NCBI RefSeq assembly: GCF_943913405.1
Contig: NZ_CALTYA010000010.1
Span: 1-64,000 of the forward strand
Length of the DNA: 64,000 nt
DNA from: an uncultured Flavobacterium sp.
GTDB taxonomy: Bacteria > Bacteroidota > Bacteroidia > Flavobacteriales > Flavobacteriaceae
Reading direction: 5' to 3'
A program made the position numbers and the translations under genes. This document shows, one piece after another, positions 40,854 through 50,461 of this stretch; the stretch's first letter is position 1; each line of letters starts with the position of its first letter. Under the pieces are notes generated by a model. That model made no database searches, was not told the origin of the DNA, and saw only the letters and a program-made list of their open reading frames with translations.

Positions 40854-43136
40854 ATGCAAGAAATTTCACAAGCAGCATCTTACACCTTAAAGTTCATCAA
40901 CCAAACCCAGCGCTCCATTTTCTTGACTGGAAAAGCAGGGACAGGAAAGACGACTTTGCTTCGTGAAATCATCCAATCCACACACAAAAACACGGTTGTT
41001 GTCGCGCCAACCGGAATCGCGGCTTTAAACGCTGGCGGTGTAACAATCCACTCCATGTTCCAGCTTCCTTTTGCCGGATTTATACCAGATTTTAATACTC
41101 CAGAACAATTCTCAGGCAGTGTAAATTTCGAAACTAAAAGCACTTTAGTCCGTCATTTTAGAATGAACGGAATCAAAAAAGCCGTCATACAAAACATGGA
41201 ATTGCTGATTATCGACGAAGTCAGCATGCTTCGTGCCGATCTTTTGGATGCTATCGATTTCACAATGAGAAGCATACGAAGAAAAAACGACCAGCCTTTT
41301 GGAGGTGTTCAAGTTTTATTCATCGGAGATTTATTGCAATTGCCACCAGTAATCCGCAATGAAGAATGGGAAACGTTGCGAAAATATTACAACGGAAAAT
41401 TCTTTTTCCATTCGCATGTAATGCAGCAATATCCGCCACTTTACATCGAACTTTCCAAAATTTTCCGCCAGACGGATGACAAGTTTATCAATATCCTAAA
41501 CAATCTCCGCAACAATAAAATCGATGCTGAAGATATCAAAAGCCTGAATGAATTTGTAAAACCGAATTTCGATCTGAAAGAAAATAAAGGTTACATAACG
41601 TTAACAACGCACAATCACAAGGCAGATTCCATGAACGCCCAGTCTTTGCAAGATTTGGAAGGAAAATTAGTCACGTTTGAGCCCGAAATTGTAGGCGATT
41701 TTCCAGAAAAGATTTTCCCCGTGGAACAGTCATTGCAACTGAAAATAGGCGCACAGGTCATGTTTGTAAAAAATGATCTTTCCCAAGAAAAGAATTATTT
41801 CAACGGAAAGATGGGTATTGTAAAATCGCTTTCGGAGCGCGAAATCTTGGTACATTTTCCGGAAGAAAGAAAAACTATCGAGGTAGAACGCTATGAATGG
41901 AAGAACATTAGGTATTTTATAGACCAAAATACCAAGGAAGTTGACGAAGAAGTTTTGGGCACTTTTACGCATTATCCGCTGAAATTGGCGTGGGCGATTA
42001 CGGTCCACAAAAGCCAGGGTTTGACTTTTGACAAAGCGGCAATCGATGTTTCGCAAGTTTTTATGCCCGGACAGGCTTATGTTGCGCTTTCGAGACTTCG
42101 TTCGTTAGACGGCCTTATTTTGCTTTCTCCGTTGCAAATGAATGGCATTTCAAACGACCAAGATGTGATGTCTTATTCAAACAACAAAGCTTCTGAAGAC
42201 TTGCTCTCACAGTCTTTACAAAAAGAAACGATGCGTTTTGTGCATAACTATTTGAGAAACAGCTTTGATTGGGCAGCTTTGTCGCAGGAATGGCGCAACC
42301 ATCAATACAGTTACAACGGCGATGCAGAAAAGTCAGAGAAATCAAAACACATGAACTGGGCAAAACGCCAGGCGCAGCTTATCGACGAAATCGTAGAACC
42401 GGCTTCAAAATTCATGCGCCAGATTGATAAATTGTTCCACGAGGAAACTGTTGACGTTCAATTTATTTTGGAACGAATCAATGCGGCTTACGATTATTTT
42501 TTCAAGACAATGGACTCATTGGAATTTGAAATCCTTTGGAAATTGGAAGAGGTAAAACGCGTCAAAAAAGCAAAGCAGTTTTTCCAAGAATTATATGCTT
42601 TGGAAGAAATGCAAACGAAAGCAATCTTGCGTTTGATGAAAGCCAAACAGCTGATCGAAATCGTGGCAACAGATAAAGAAATCTGCAAGGAAAATCTAGA
42701 TTCACAAGAAATCAAGCTGTACAAATTCAAGAAATTAGAATTTATCAAAGAAGAATTTAAGCGCACGCATGCGACTTTGGTAGAAGAAAATTACGAGACT
42801 GAACGCTATCTTCCGAAGAAAAAAGAAAAGAAAGAACCAAAGAAATCAACGGTGGAAGAAACCTATGAACTTTGGATTCAAAAAAACACCATCAAAGAAA
42901 TAGCCGGAATTCGAAAATTGACCAACCAGACAATTGCAGGCCATATTGCCAAACTTATAGAAGCAGAAAAAATCAATATTACAGATGTTCTTCCTGACGA
43001 AAGAATTCGGGAAATTGCTGTGATTTTCAAAGGCTACAAGGAAGATTCGTTGACACCTTTAAAAGAAAAATACGGAGAAAAATTTACTTGGGACGAATTG
43101 AAATTTTATAAGGCGAGCTTGGCTTTATTGCAATAA
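40854..43136 (+). CDS. Pif1-like helicase with C-terminal HTH domain
   Basis: A 760-aa superfamily 1B DNA helicase. Walker A GKAGTGKTT (27-35), Walker B LLIIDEVSM (near 121), then LFIGDLLQLPPV and a late motif WAITVHKSQGLTFDKA (motif V/VI). The C-terminal third ends in a helix-turn-helix_40 type domain (TYELWIQKNTIKEIA onward). Likely acts in replication or repair by unwinding DNA 5'-3'. A single-gene unit, with a 12-bp tail overlap with the convergent DoxX-like gene. Confidence 0.88.
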   Translation: MQEISQAASYTLKFINQTQRSIFLTGKAGTGKTTLLREIIQSTHKNTVVVAPTGIAALNAGGVTIHSMFQLPFAGFIPDFNTPEQFSGSVNFETKSTLVRHFRMNGIKKAVIQNMELLIIDEVSMLRADLLDAIDFTMRSIRRKNDQPFGGVQVLFIGDLLQLPPVIRNEEWETLRKYYNGKFFFHSHVMQQYPPLYIELSKIFRQTDDKFINILNNLRNNKIDAEDIKSLNEFVKPNFDLKENKGYITLTTHNHKADSMNAQSLQDLEGKLVTFEPEIVGDFPEKIFPVEQSLQLKIGAQVMFVKNDLSQEKNYFNGKMGIVKSLSEREILVHFPEERKTIEVERYEWKNIRYFIDQNTKEVDEEVLGTFTHYPLKLAWAITVHKSQGLTFDKAAIDVSQVFMPGQAYVALSRLRSLDGLILLSPLQMNGISNDQDVMSYSNNKASEDLLSQSLQKETMRFVHNYLRNSFDWAALSQEWRNHQYSYNGDAEKSEKSKHMNWAKRQAQLIDEIVEPASKFMRQIDKLFHEETVDVQFILERINAAYDYFFKTMDSLEFEILWKLEEVKRVKKAKQFFQELYALEEMQTKAILRLMKAKQLIEIVATDKEICKENLDSQEIKLYKFKKLEFIKEEFKRTHATLVEENYETERYLPKKKEKKEPKKSTVEETYELWIQKNTIKEIAGIRKLTNQTIAGHIAKLIEAEKINITDVLPDERIREIAVIFKGYKEDSLTPLKEKYGEKFTWDELKFYKASLALLQ

Positions 43137-43508
43137 ATAAACCCCCAAAATCGCCGGAACAAAATAAATTGCTATCGTTCTCGCACCGTCATAATCTTTG
43201 GCAATTCTTTGTCCGAATAACAAGAAAATCAAGGTAATGCAAGAGAAAACCGCTCCGTAGAAACCATACATTCTTGTATCGTTTAGCAATAATTGAAAAA
43301 TTCCTGCTACGCACAAAATTCCTGCGATTATTTCTAAAACCAAAATCAACATCAAAGAATGTGGCACATGATTTTTGATGAATGTTTTTTCAAAATGACC
43401 TTTCAGCCAGCCGACATTTCCTTGCCAGTCGGTTACTTTGTCATATCCTGATTGTAAAAAAGTTACGGCCAAAAAAACTAGAATTAAAATAGAAGCTGCG
43501 TTGTTCAT
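43125..43508 (-). CDS. DoxX-like small membrane protein
   Basis: A 127-aa protein with four hydrophobic segments and the FLQSGYDKVTDW segment near the N-terminus, resembling DoxX/DoxD-like proteins. Function unknown in most members. It follows holB by 4 bp in the same direction and overlaps the Pif1-like gene tail-to-tail by 12 bp. Confidence 0.7.
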   Translation of the reverse strand: MNNAASILILVFLAVTFLQSGYDKVTDWQGNVGWLKGHFEKTFIKNHVPHSLMLILVLEIIAGILCVAGIFQLLLNDTRMYGFYGAVFSCITLIFLLFGQRIAKDYDGARTIAIYFVPAILGVYLLQ

Positions 43509-43512
43509 TTTA

Positions 43513-44661
43513 TTATTTTTTATGGATTAATCTTGTCAATTTTATGGATAAATCAGTAAGGATGATTTTTGCGTTTCCGTTTCTTTCGATGTGGTAAACG
43601 GCGTCTGAAAGTTCCTTGAAAATGTCGTTGATATTGTTTCCGTTTACGAAAGGGGCGAAATTTTCAAGCTTGAATTTCTCGACTTTCGGTTCCATGTAAA
43701 CTAAGCTAGACGATTGATAATTAAGCAATAACGCCTGACGGAACATTTCGATACAAAAATGCAAAAATTTCTTTTGTGCTTCACGACCGAGACCTGCAAT
43801 CTGTTCGCTCCAAGAAATCAAGTCATTAATCGCCGAAGCATTTCCTTTGGCACGGAAAGCGGCGCGGACCCACAAGACAAACCATTGTTCAAACGGTTCT
43901 TCTTCACTGTCTTCGTGCAGTAAATGCAAGGCCTTGCTAAAATTTCCTTGTGCTTGATGCGCAATTTTTTTCGCTTCACGCGGATCAATATTTTCCCGTG
44001 AAACCAGCGTTTCAGCAATTATATTTTCTGGAACTCCATTGAAATGTAAAACCTGGCAACGCGAACGGATGGTTTGGATAATCGATTCTTCGTCGTCAGA
44101 AATCAAGATGAAAAGTGTTCTTTCCGGCGGTTCTTCCAAGATTTTCAAAAGCTTGTTCGAAGCTTCGATGTTCATCTTGTCGGCCATCCAAACGATCATT
44201 ATTTTATAACCTCCTTCATAGGATTTTAAGGCAAGCGATTTTAAGACTTCTTGCGCATCTTCCACACGAATCATTCCTTGTTTGTTTTGAATGCCTAGCT
44301 GTTTGTACCAATCGAACAAACCTCCGTAGGGATTTTCTAATAAAAAAGCACGCCAATCTGCCAAGAAATCAAGACTTTTCGGTTTTGTTTTTACGCCTTC
44401 GGTAGAAACTGTCGGGTAAATAAAATGCAAATCTGGATGCGAAATATTGTTGAATTTTACATTACACGCTTCATTTTCGCCATTATTTTCTCCGCCAAAA
44501 TTTTTGCATAAAACATATTGGGCATAGGCCAAAGCCATCGGCAAAGTTCCCGAACCTTCAGGGCCGACAAACAATTGGGCATGCGGAATTCTTCCCGCGT
44601 CAGCGCTTTTTGTTAGGTGGCTTTTTACGTGGTCTTGTCCGAGGATTTCTGAAAATTGCAT
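43513..44661 (-). CDS. holB: DNA polymerase III subunit delta prime
   Basis: A 382-aa clamp-loader subunit. ILGQDHVKSHLTKSADAGRIPHAQLF (6-31) is the family N-terminus. The nucleotide-loop position reads GPEGSGTLPMA (33-43), lacking the Walker Lys, as expected for the non-catalytic delta prime. The LKILEEPPERTLFIL segment (sensor region) is present. Cysteines of the usual zinc module are sparse. The promoter box is only 4 bp from the ATG (see findings). Confidence 0.9.
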   Translation of the reverse strand: MQFSEILGQDHVKSHLTKSADAGRIPHAQLFVGPEGSGTLPMALAYAQYVLCKNFGGENNGENEACNVKFNNISHPDLHFIYPTVSTEGVKTKPKSLDFLADWRAFLLENPYGGLFDWYKQLGIQNKQGMIRVEDAQEVLKSLALKSYEGGYKIMIVWMADKMNIEASNKLLKILEEPPERTLFILISDDEESIIQTIRSRCQVLHFNGVPENIIAETLVSRENIDPREAKKIAHQAQGNFSKALHLLHEDSEEEPFEQWFVLWVRAAFRAKGNASAINDLISWSEQIAGLGREAQKKFLHFCIEMFRQALLLNYQSSSLVYMEPKVEKFKLENFAPFVNGNNINDIFKELSDAVYHIERNGNAKIILTDLSIKLTRLIHKK

Positions 44662-44665
44662 GAGG

Positions 44666-44673
44666 CAAATATA
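44666..44673 (-). promoter_or_regulatory. -7 box (TATATTTG) for holB, very close to the start codon
   Basis: TATATTTG on the minus strand, 4 bp before the ATG at 44661, implying a near-leaderless transcript if used. Confidence 0.55.
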
Positions 44674-44941
44674 AAATGAAAATTTGAAGTTAGGCGATTT
44701 TTTAGATTTCCTGATTGATAAATATCATTTGGTTTAGATTTAGAAGGAATTCTTGCTTAGGAAAATAAGCAACCAATCAAAGTTTTGCTTTTGGATAAAA
44801 TTACACATCCAATAATTTTTCGCTCATTTTGTAATGATTCTTGCATTAAACTTATATTAAATTTGTATTACTCAAACGTTTTCGTAATTTAAAAAGGAAT
44901 GATTTGGTCTTTTCGAGGAATTTAATTTAAACTAAAAAAAC

Positions 44942-44949
44942 TATATTTG
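44942..44949 (+). promoter_or_regulatory. -7 box (TATATTTG) for pgk
   Basis: TATATTTG lies 38 bp before the pgk ATG. Confidence 0.6.
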
Positions 44950-44987
44950 TCATCCTTACAAATTAATTTATTAAAAAATTATCACAA

Positions 44988-46175
44988 ATGAAAACTTTGA
45001 ACGACTTCAATTTCAATAACAAAAAAGCACTGATTAGAGTAGATTTTAACGTTCCGTTGGACGAAAATTTTAAGGTAACAGATGCGACTCGAATTGAAGC
45101 GGCAAAGCCTACAATTGATAAAATTCTTGCTGATGGCGGGAGCGTAATCTTGATGTCACACCTTGGACGACCAAAAGGCAAAGAAGAAAAATATTCATTA
45201 AAACATATTCTTGACAAGACTTCTGAAGTGCTTGGAAAGGAAGTGAAATTTGCGGAAGACTGCGTTGGAGAAGTTGCTGAAACGGCATCTAAAGATTTGA
45301 AACCAGGAGAAATCTTGCTTTTAGAAAACCTTCGTTTTTATTCAGAAGAAGAAGCGGGCGATGTTGATTTTGCTAAAAAATTAGCGTCACTTGGCGATAT
45401 TTATGTGAACGATGCTTTTGGAACGGCGCATAGAGCCCACGCTTCAACTACCATTATTGCTCAGTTTTTTCCAAATGAAAAATGTTTTGGTACGCTTTTG
45501 GCCAAGGAAATAGAAAGCTTGAATAAAGTGTTGAAAGATTCGGAGAAACCGGTGACGGCAGTTTTGGGAGGTTCAAAAGTTTCTTCAAAAATCACGGTTA
45601 TTGAAAATATTTTAGACAAAGTGGATCACTTGATTATCGGTGGCGGGATGACTTTTACATTCATCAAAGCGCAGGGAGGAAAAATTGGAGATTCAATTTG
45701 TGAAGACGATAAAATGGATTTGGCACTAGAAATTCTAGAAAAAGCGAAGGCTAAAAACGTTCAAATTCATATTCCGGTTGACGTTGTTGCGGCGAATGAT
45801 TTTTCAAACAATGCTGATACACAAGTGGTTAATGTAAACGAAATTCCTGACGGATGGCAAGGTCTTGATGCTGGCCCAGAATCATTAGAGCGTTTCAAGA
45901 AAGTGATTTTAGAATCAAAAACGATTTTGTGGAACGGTCCGCTTGGTGTTTTTGAGATGGAAAAATTTGCTAAAGGAACGATTGCTTTGGGCGAATTTAT
46001 TGCTGAAGCTACCCAAAAAGGCGCTTTTTCACTTGTTGGAGGAGGCGATTCAGTTGCAGCGGTAAAACAGTTCGGATTAGAAGATAAAATGAGCTATGTT
46101 TCTACTGGTGGCGGGGCAATGCTTGAAATGCTTGAAGGAAAATCTTTGCCAGGAATTGACGCTATATTAAGTTAA
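44988..46175 (+). CDS. pgk: phosphoglycerate kinase
   Basis: A 395-aa glycolytic enzyme making ATP from 1,3-bisphosphoglycerate. RVDFNVPLDENFKVTD (17-32) is the substrate-binding signature. SHLGRPKG, the C-terminal nucleotide loop LGGSKVSSKI and GGGDSVAA are present. The length is standard. A TATATTTG box lies 38 bp upstream. Rightward single gene, 103 bp before the transglycosylase gene. Confidence 0.98.
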   Translation: MKTLNDFNFNNKKALIRVDFNVPLDENFKVTDATRIEAAKPTIDKILADGGSVILMSHLGRPKGKEEKYSLKHILDKTSEVLGKEVKFAEDCVGEVAETASKDLKPGEILLLENLRFYSEEEAGDVDFAKKLASLGDIYVNDAFGTAHRAHASTTIIAQFFPNEKCFGTLLAKEIESLNKVLKDSEKPVTAVLGGSKVSSKITVIENILDKVDHLIIGGGMTFTFIKAQGGKIGDSICEDDKMDLALEILEKAKAKNVQIHIPVDVVAANDFSNNADTQVVNVNEIPDGWQGLDAGPESLERFKKVILESKTILWNGPLGVFEMEKFAKGTIALGEFIAEATQKGAFSLVGGGDSVAAVKQFGLEDKMSYVSTGGGAMLEMLEGKSLPGIDAILS

Positions 46176-46278
46176 AAAACACAATTTTTATACTAAACCT
46201 TTTTTAAATCAGTTATAAAAAGTTAAGTTTGCAATACGCATAATTATTTGAAATATAATAAGTTATTAATTTTCAGTT

Positions 46279-48180
46279 ATGAATAAAACAAAAATTACCT
46301 TTCTTTTAGCACCTTTTTTTACCTTAAATATGATTGCTCAGGATACCCTTCCACAAGCAGTCGCAACCCAAGAAGTTACTCCAAAAATGTCGGTTTTAGA
46401 TTCTATCAAAAGCACTTTCGTGGATCACGATATTGCTTCTTGCGTGGATCAGGAATGGATGAAGGAGCTTTCGAATCCGGAGTTGTTTAAGGAAATGGAA
46501 TTTGACATCGCAAATGTCAATCCAGATGTAAAAGTGGACTATGATTTATCTACAGATTTATTGAAAGCAAGGTTGAAAGAAATGGACGCAAAGTCGCCTT
46601 TCAACATCGAATATAACGAAGGCCTTGAAAACATTATCAAATCGTACTTGAAAAACAGAAAGCGCTCTTATGAAAGATTGATGGCGATTTCAGAGTATTA
46701 TTTCCCAATGTTTGAAGCGGCGCTTGCAAAATATGATGTTCCTTTAGAGATTAAATATTTGGCCGTTGTCGAATCAGCTTTGAATCCGCATGCTAAGTCA
46801 AGAGTCGGAGCGACAGGACTTTGGCAATTTATGTTTGCTACCGGAAAACAATATAAATTAGACGTTTCTTCATATGTTGACGAAAGAAGCGATCCGTTGA
46901 AAGCAACTGAAGCGGCTTGCCAATATCTGTCAAACATGTACAAGATTTTTGGTGACTGGGATTTAGTTTTAGCTTCGTATAATTCAGGACCAGGAAATGT
47001 TTCAAAAGCGATCAGACGTTCTGGAGGACTTCAAAATTACTGGAATATCAGAAAATTTCTTCCAAAAGAAACGGCAGGATATGTACCGGCTTTCTTAGCA
47101 ACAATGTACATCTACGAATACCACAAAGAACACGGAATTGAGCCAAAAAGAGCAGCAATCAGCTATGTAGCGACAGATACTGTGATGGTAAAAAGAGAAA
47201 TGTCATTCAAGCAGATTTCTGATTTATTGGATATTCCTGAATCGCAGATCAAGCTTTTAAATCCGGGTTATAAATTAGACGTAGTTCCAAATATCAAAGG
47301 CGAAAATCATTACTTGAGATTGCCGATGAACAAAGTGGCGGTTTATACTTCAAACGAAGACAAGATTTATGCTTATGCCCAAATTGAAGCTGACAAAAGA
47401 GAAAAACCATTCTTTTCAAGAAGGTCGAATCCTGTAACCGCACCAGTTGAAACTGCAGTTGCTTCTTCAGATAGAAAACCTTATATTGATTATTCAGAAG
47501 AGCCTGAGATTATTAAAGGAACTAAGATGGTTTCTAAAACTAAGTTTCATACGGTTAAAAGAGGCGATAATATTGGAGAAATTTCTCAAAAATATGGTGT
47601 TTCTGTCGCTGAAATTAAAAAATGGAACCGCTTGAAAGGAAATAACGTGATGCTTGGAAGCAAGCTGAAGATTGTTTCAATGGAAAAAGTTTCGACTACA
47701 ATTGTAAGAAAAACTCCAAAACCATCGAAAGACACTACAAATACTGCAATTGCTTCGGTAGAAAAGAAAGCTACGAAAGAGATTGTTCTTGAAGATGCTT
47801 CTAAAAAAGAAATCGCTGACGAATCAGAATTTTATACAGTTCAAAAAGGCGATAATTTAAATTCTATCGCTAAAAAATATGGCGTTACCACGGCTCAAAT
47901 CAGAGAGTGGAATAACATGGAAGATACCAATGTTCTTTTAGGAAGCCAGCTCAAATTGATCAAAGCTGAAAATGCTCCGATTGCTGAAACTAAAGCTGAA
48001 AAAACAGAACAACAAATCGCTTCTTCAGTTAAAGAACAACAACAATATCTTGTGAAAAAGGGAGATTCTCTTTTCAGCATTGCTAAAAAATCTGGAGTTA
48101 CTGTTGAAAATATCAAAAAATGGAATGATATTAGCAACGAAAATATCAAACCAGGAATGAAGCTTAAAATCCAAGGATAA
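46279..48180 (+). CDS. MltD-like lytic transglycosylase with three LysM domains
   Basis: A 633-aa exported enzyme cutting peptidoglycan. Signal peptide (about 1-20, ending MIAQ), a helical linker, an SLT domain with catalytic Glu in ESALNPHAKSRVGATGLWQFM and ASYNSGPGNVSKAI, then LysM repeats beginning at FHTVKRGDN, FYTVQKGDN and QYLVKKGDS, the last ending at the C-terminus. Linkers are Lys/Thr/Glu-rich. Acts in the periplasm or at the outer membrane. Upstream is pgk, downstream a DUF4837 lipoprotein after 42 bp. Confidence 0.93.
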   Translation: MNKTKITFLLAPFFTLNMIAQDTLPQAVATQEVTPKMSVLDSIKSTFVDHDIASCVDQEWMKELSNPELFKEMEFDIANVNPDVKVDYDLSTDLLKARLKEMDAKSPFNIEYNEGLENIIKSYLKNRKRSYERLMAISEYYFPMFEAALAKYDVPLEIKYLAVVESALNPHAKSRVGATGLWQFMFATGKQYKLDVSSYVDERSDPLKATEAACQYLSNMYKIFGDWDLVLASYNSGPGNVSKAIRRSGGLQNYWNIRKFLPKETAGYVPAFLATMYIYEYHKEHGIEPKRAAISYVATDTVMVKREMSFKQISDLLDIPESQIKLLNPGYKLDVVPNIKGENHYLRLPMNKVAVYTSNEDKIYAYAQIEADKREKPFFSRRSNPVTAPVETAVASSDRKPYIDYSEEPEIIKGTKMVSKTKFHTVKRGDNIGEISQKYGVSVAEIKKWNRLKGNNVMLGSKLKIVSMEKVSTTIVRKTPKPSKDTTNTAIASVEKKATKEIVLEDASKKEIADESEFYTVQKGDNLNSIAKKYGVTTAQIREWNNMEDTNVLLGSQLKLIKAENAPIAETKAEKTEQQIASSVKEQQQYLVKKGDSLFSIAKKSGVTVENIKKWNDISNENIKPGMKLKIQG

Positions 48181-48222
48181 TCATCTTTGGATTTTAGCTT
48201 TTCCGTTTAGCAAAAGCAAAAA

Positions 48223-49194
48223 ATGAAAAAGATATTGCTCTTTTTATTGGCAATTATTCTATTTTCCTGTAGCAAAAAAGAAGACGAAAATTCTCCAAAA
48301 CAGGCTGTTGGAAAAGCAAATTCACTTTCCATTTTTATCGACGACAAGCTTTGGATCGGCGAAATAGGGGACACGCTTCGCAAAAAATTTGCAGCGCCAG
48401 TTGACGGATTGCCTCAGGAAGAACCGCTTTTTACCATAAATCAATACCCGATTCGCGCTTTTGACAGTAATTTTTTGAGAAATCGAAATGTAATTGTAGT
48501 CAAAAAAGAGAAAACAAATCTATTCACAATTACTGAAAATGAATTTGCAGTACCTCAAAATGTGATTCGCATTTCAGGAAGTTCGACAGCAATGATTTTG
48601 GGCCATATCGAAAGAAATGCGCCGACAATGATTTCGCTTTTCCTTCAGACAGAAATTTCTGAAACTCAAAAACTGATGGAAAAGTCGCTTCGCGACGGCA
48701 AAAAGATGGAGGACAATTTCAAAGTTTCCATTAAAATTCCAAAAGATTTCAAATGCGTCCTTCGAAAGGATAAATTCGTTTGGCTGAAAAAAGAAATCCA
48801 AAGTGGGAATTCTAGTATTTTGGTTTACGAAGTTCCAATTACCAGCATCCAAAACCACAGCGATATTGTCAGCAATATTGTAAAAATGCGTGATTCTGTC
48901 GGAGCACTTTACATCCACGGAACTATGGAAAATTCTAAAATGATTACGGAAGAATCCTATGCGCCTTATCTGATAAACAGCATGCTCGACGGAAAAAAAG
49001 TCTATGAAACCAAGGGAACTTGGGAAATGAAGAATGATTTTATGTCTGGGCCATTTACAAATTATGCGATTTTAGATAAAGAAAACAACAGAATTCTCGT
49101 GATCGAAGGATTTTGCTATGCGCCGTCAACGCCAAAACGAGATCTCGTACATGAATTGGAAGCAATTATCAAAACAGCCAAAACAATTAAATAA
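48223..49194 (+). CDS. DUF4837-family lipoprotein
   Basis: A 323-aa lipoprotein with an LFSC lipobox (Cys16) after a hydrophobic signal. The body (GEIGDTLRKKF, FTINQYPIRAFDSNFLRNRNVIV, and near the end KGTWEMKNDFMSGPFTNYAI) matches the Bacteroidota DUF4837 family. Function unknown, probably envelope-associated given its place beside a transglycosylase gene. 5 bp before the ElaA-like gene. Confidence 0.82.
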   Translation: MKKILLFLLAIILFSCSKKEDENSPKQAVGKANSLSIFIDDKLWIGEIGDTLRKKFAAPVDGLPQEEPLFTINQYPIRAFDSNFLRNRNVIVVKKEKTNLFTITENEFAVPQNVIRISGSSTAMILGHIERNAPTMISLFLQTEISETQKLMEKSLRDGKKMEDNFKVSIKIPKDFKCVLRKDKFVWLKKEIQSGNSSILVYEVPITSIQNHSDIVSNIVKMRDSVGALYIHGTMENSKMITEESYAPYLINSMLDGKKVYETKGTWEMKNDFMSGPFTNYAILDKENNRILVIEGFCYAPSTPKRDLVHELEAIIKTAKTIK

Positions 49195-49199
49195 ATCAA

Positions 49200-49646
49200 A
49201 TGTCACTAATTTTTAAAATAAAGCCTTTTAAGGAACTTTCTGCAGACGAACTATGTCAATTGTTGCAATTGCGAAGCGAAGTCTTTGTAGTCGAACAAAA
49301 TTGCGTTTATCAGGATATCGACGGAAAAGATCCTAAAGCAATTCATGTCATTGGGGAATTTGAAGGAGAAATTGTGGCTTACAGTCGCATTTTTAAGGCA
49401 GGTGATTATTTTGACCAAGCTTCTATCGGAAGAGTTGTCGTAAAAGAAAATTTCCGTGACCGAAAATGGGGGCACGACCTCATCAAAGAAGCAATTGTTG
49501 CGATTGAAAAGAATTTTGGCACGAGTGAAATTACTATTTCGGCACAATTATATCTGAAGAAATTCTACGAAAGTCATGGTTTTATCCAAACTAGCGAAGA
49601 ATATTTAGAAGATGGAATTCCGCACATCGAGATGAAAAAAGCTTAG
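49200..49646 (+). CDS. ElaA-like GNAT acetyltransferase
   Basis: A 148-aa GNAT-fold protein. LLQLRSEVFVVEQNCVYQDIDGKD (near 21-44) is characteristic of ElaA, and the acetyl-CoA loop is in SIGRVVVKENFRDRKWGHDL. Substrate unknown. Its stop overlaps the convergent OmpA-like gene by 4 bp. Confidence 0.87.
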   Translation: MSLIFKIKPFKELSADELCQLLQLRSEVFVVEQNCVYQDIDGKDPKAIHVIGEFEGEIVAYSRIFKAGDYFDQASIGRVVVKENFRDRKWGHDLIKEAIVAIEKNFGTSEITISAQLYLKKFYESHGFIQTSEEYLEDGIPHIEMKKA

Positions 49647-50461
49647 ATTTTTGTAATTACCAATTCTACTCTGCGATCTAAATCTGGACCTTTTCCAAGC
49701 GGTTGCGTGTTTCCATACCCTTTGAAAGTCATTCTCGTTTTTGGAACTTTCTTGAAAGCTAAGTATTTGTAAACGGCTTCGGCGCGATTTGTCGAAAGCT
49801 TTCTCTTTTTGGTTTCCTTGTCGATCGCTTCTTTGTAAAAAGGTGGCGTACAGCAAACATGTCCTTGAATTTCAATCTGTAAATTGGTGTATTTCAAAAG
49901 CCTTCTTACAATGACATCAAGTTCGCTTTTTGATTTTGCCGTAAGCTTGCTGCTTCCTTTCGCAAACAATAATTTATCTAAATAAATTCTGTCGCCGACA
50001 ATATGTGTTTTGTGGATTTCACTAAAAACGCCTGGAATATTGAGCTTTTCAATCGGAATTTCCTTGAAATTCATCACCACATCCACACGGCGATTTTTAG
50101 AACGTACTTCAGAAATATTGTCAATATCGTCTTCAATCAAAACACGTCCGCGTCCTTCAATCGTTACGATGATTTTATTTTTTACGCCTTCCTCAACCAA
50201 TTTATTGCGAATGGCATTGGCACGATTATTTGACAATTTGAAATTGTATTCTTCCTTGCCACGATCGTCGCAATAGCCATAAATGCTGATGGATTCCACG
50301 CGAGAAGAATCTGATTCTTTGATGAATTTTACCAGATTTTCAACCCGGCTGTCATCTAAATTGTATTTATTTACGTCGAAATAAACCGAATGCACGATTT
50401 CTTCTTGAGCATTTGCAATTCCAAAAATAAATAACGGCAGTAATTTTAAATAGCGCAACAT
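49643..50461 (-). CDS. OmpA-like protein with two OmpA domains
   Basis: A 272-aa exported protein (signal 1-18). Two OmpA-type peptidoglycan-binding domains follow: the first around 25-130 (VYFDVNKYNLDDSRVENLV, then SNNRANAIRNKL and KNRRVDVVM), the second around 155-272 (LLFAKGSSKLTAKSKSELDV, then NRAEAVYKYL and LDRRVELVI). The second holds a Cys-Cys pair in GHVCCTPP with an inserted loop. Likely tethers the outer membrane to the cell wall. TAATG overlap with the S41 gene upstream suggests coupling. Confidence 0.88.
   Translation of the reverse strand: MLRYLKLLPLFIFGIANAQEEIVHSVYFDVNKYNLDDSRVENLVKFIKESDSSRVESISIYGYCDDRGKEEYNFKLSNNRANAIRNKLVEEGVKNKIIVTIEGRGRVLIEDDIDNISEVRSKNRRVDVVMNFKEIPIEKLNIPGVFSEIHKTHIVGDRIYLDKLLFAKGSSKLTAKSKSELDVIVRRLLKYTNLQIEIQGHVCCTPPFYKEAIDKETKKRKLSTNRAEAVYKYLAFKKVPKTRMTFKGYGNTQPLGKGPDLDRRVELVITKI

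Larger units (their letters stand above)
44662..44987. other. gene-free divergent stretch between holB and pgk
   Basis: 326 bp without a credible gene. It holds a TATATTTG box on each side, for holB (minus) and pgk (plus). I see nothing else in it. Confidence 0.6.

Noticed and set aside
41719..41732. CCCGTGGAACAG inside the Pif1-like gene, as a parS site
   Set aside because: Only half of the palindrome is present (no CACGTG core).
42432..42448. TGTTCCACGAGGAAACT in the Pif1-like gene, as a parS site
   Set aside because: The core is CACGAG, not CACGTG, so it does not fit the consensus.
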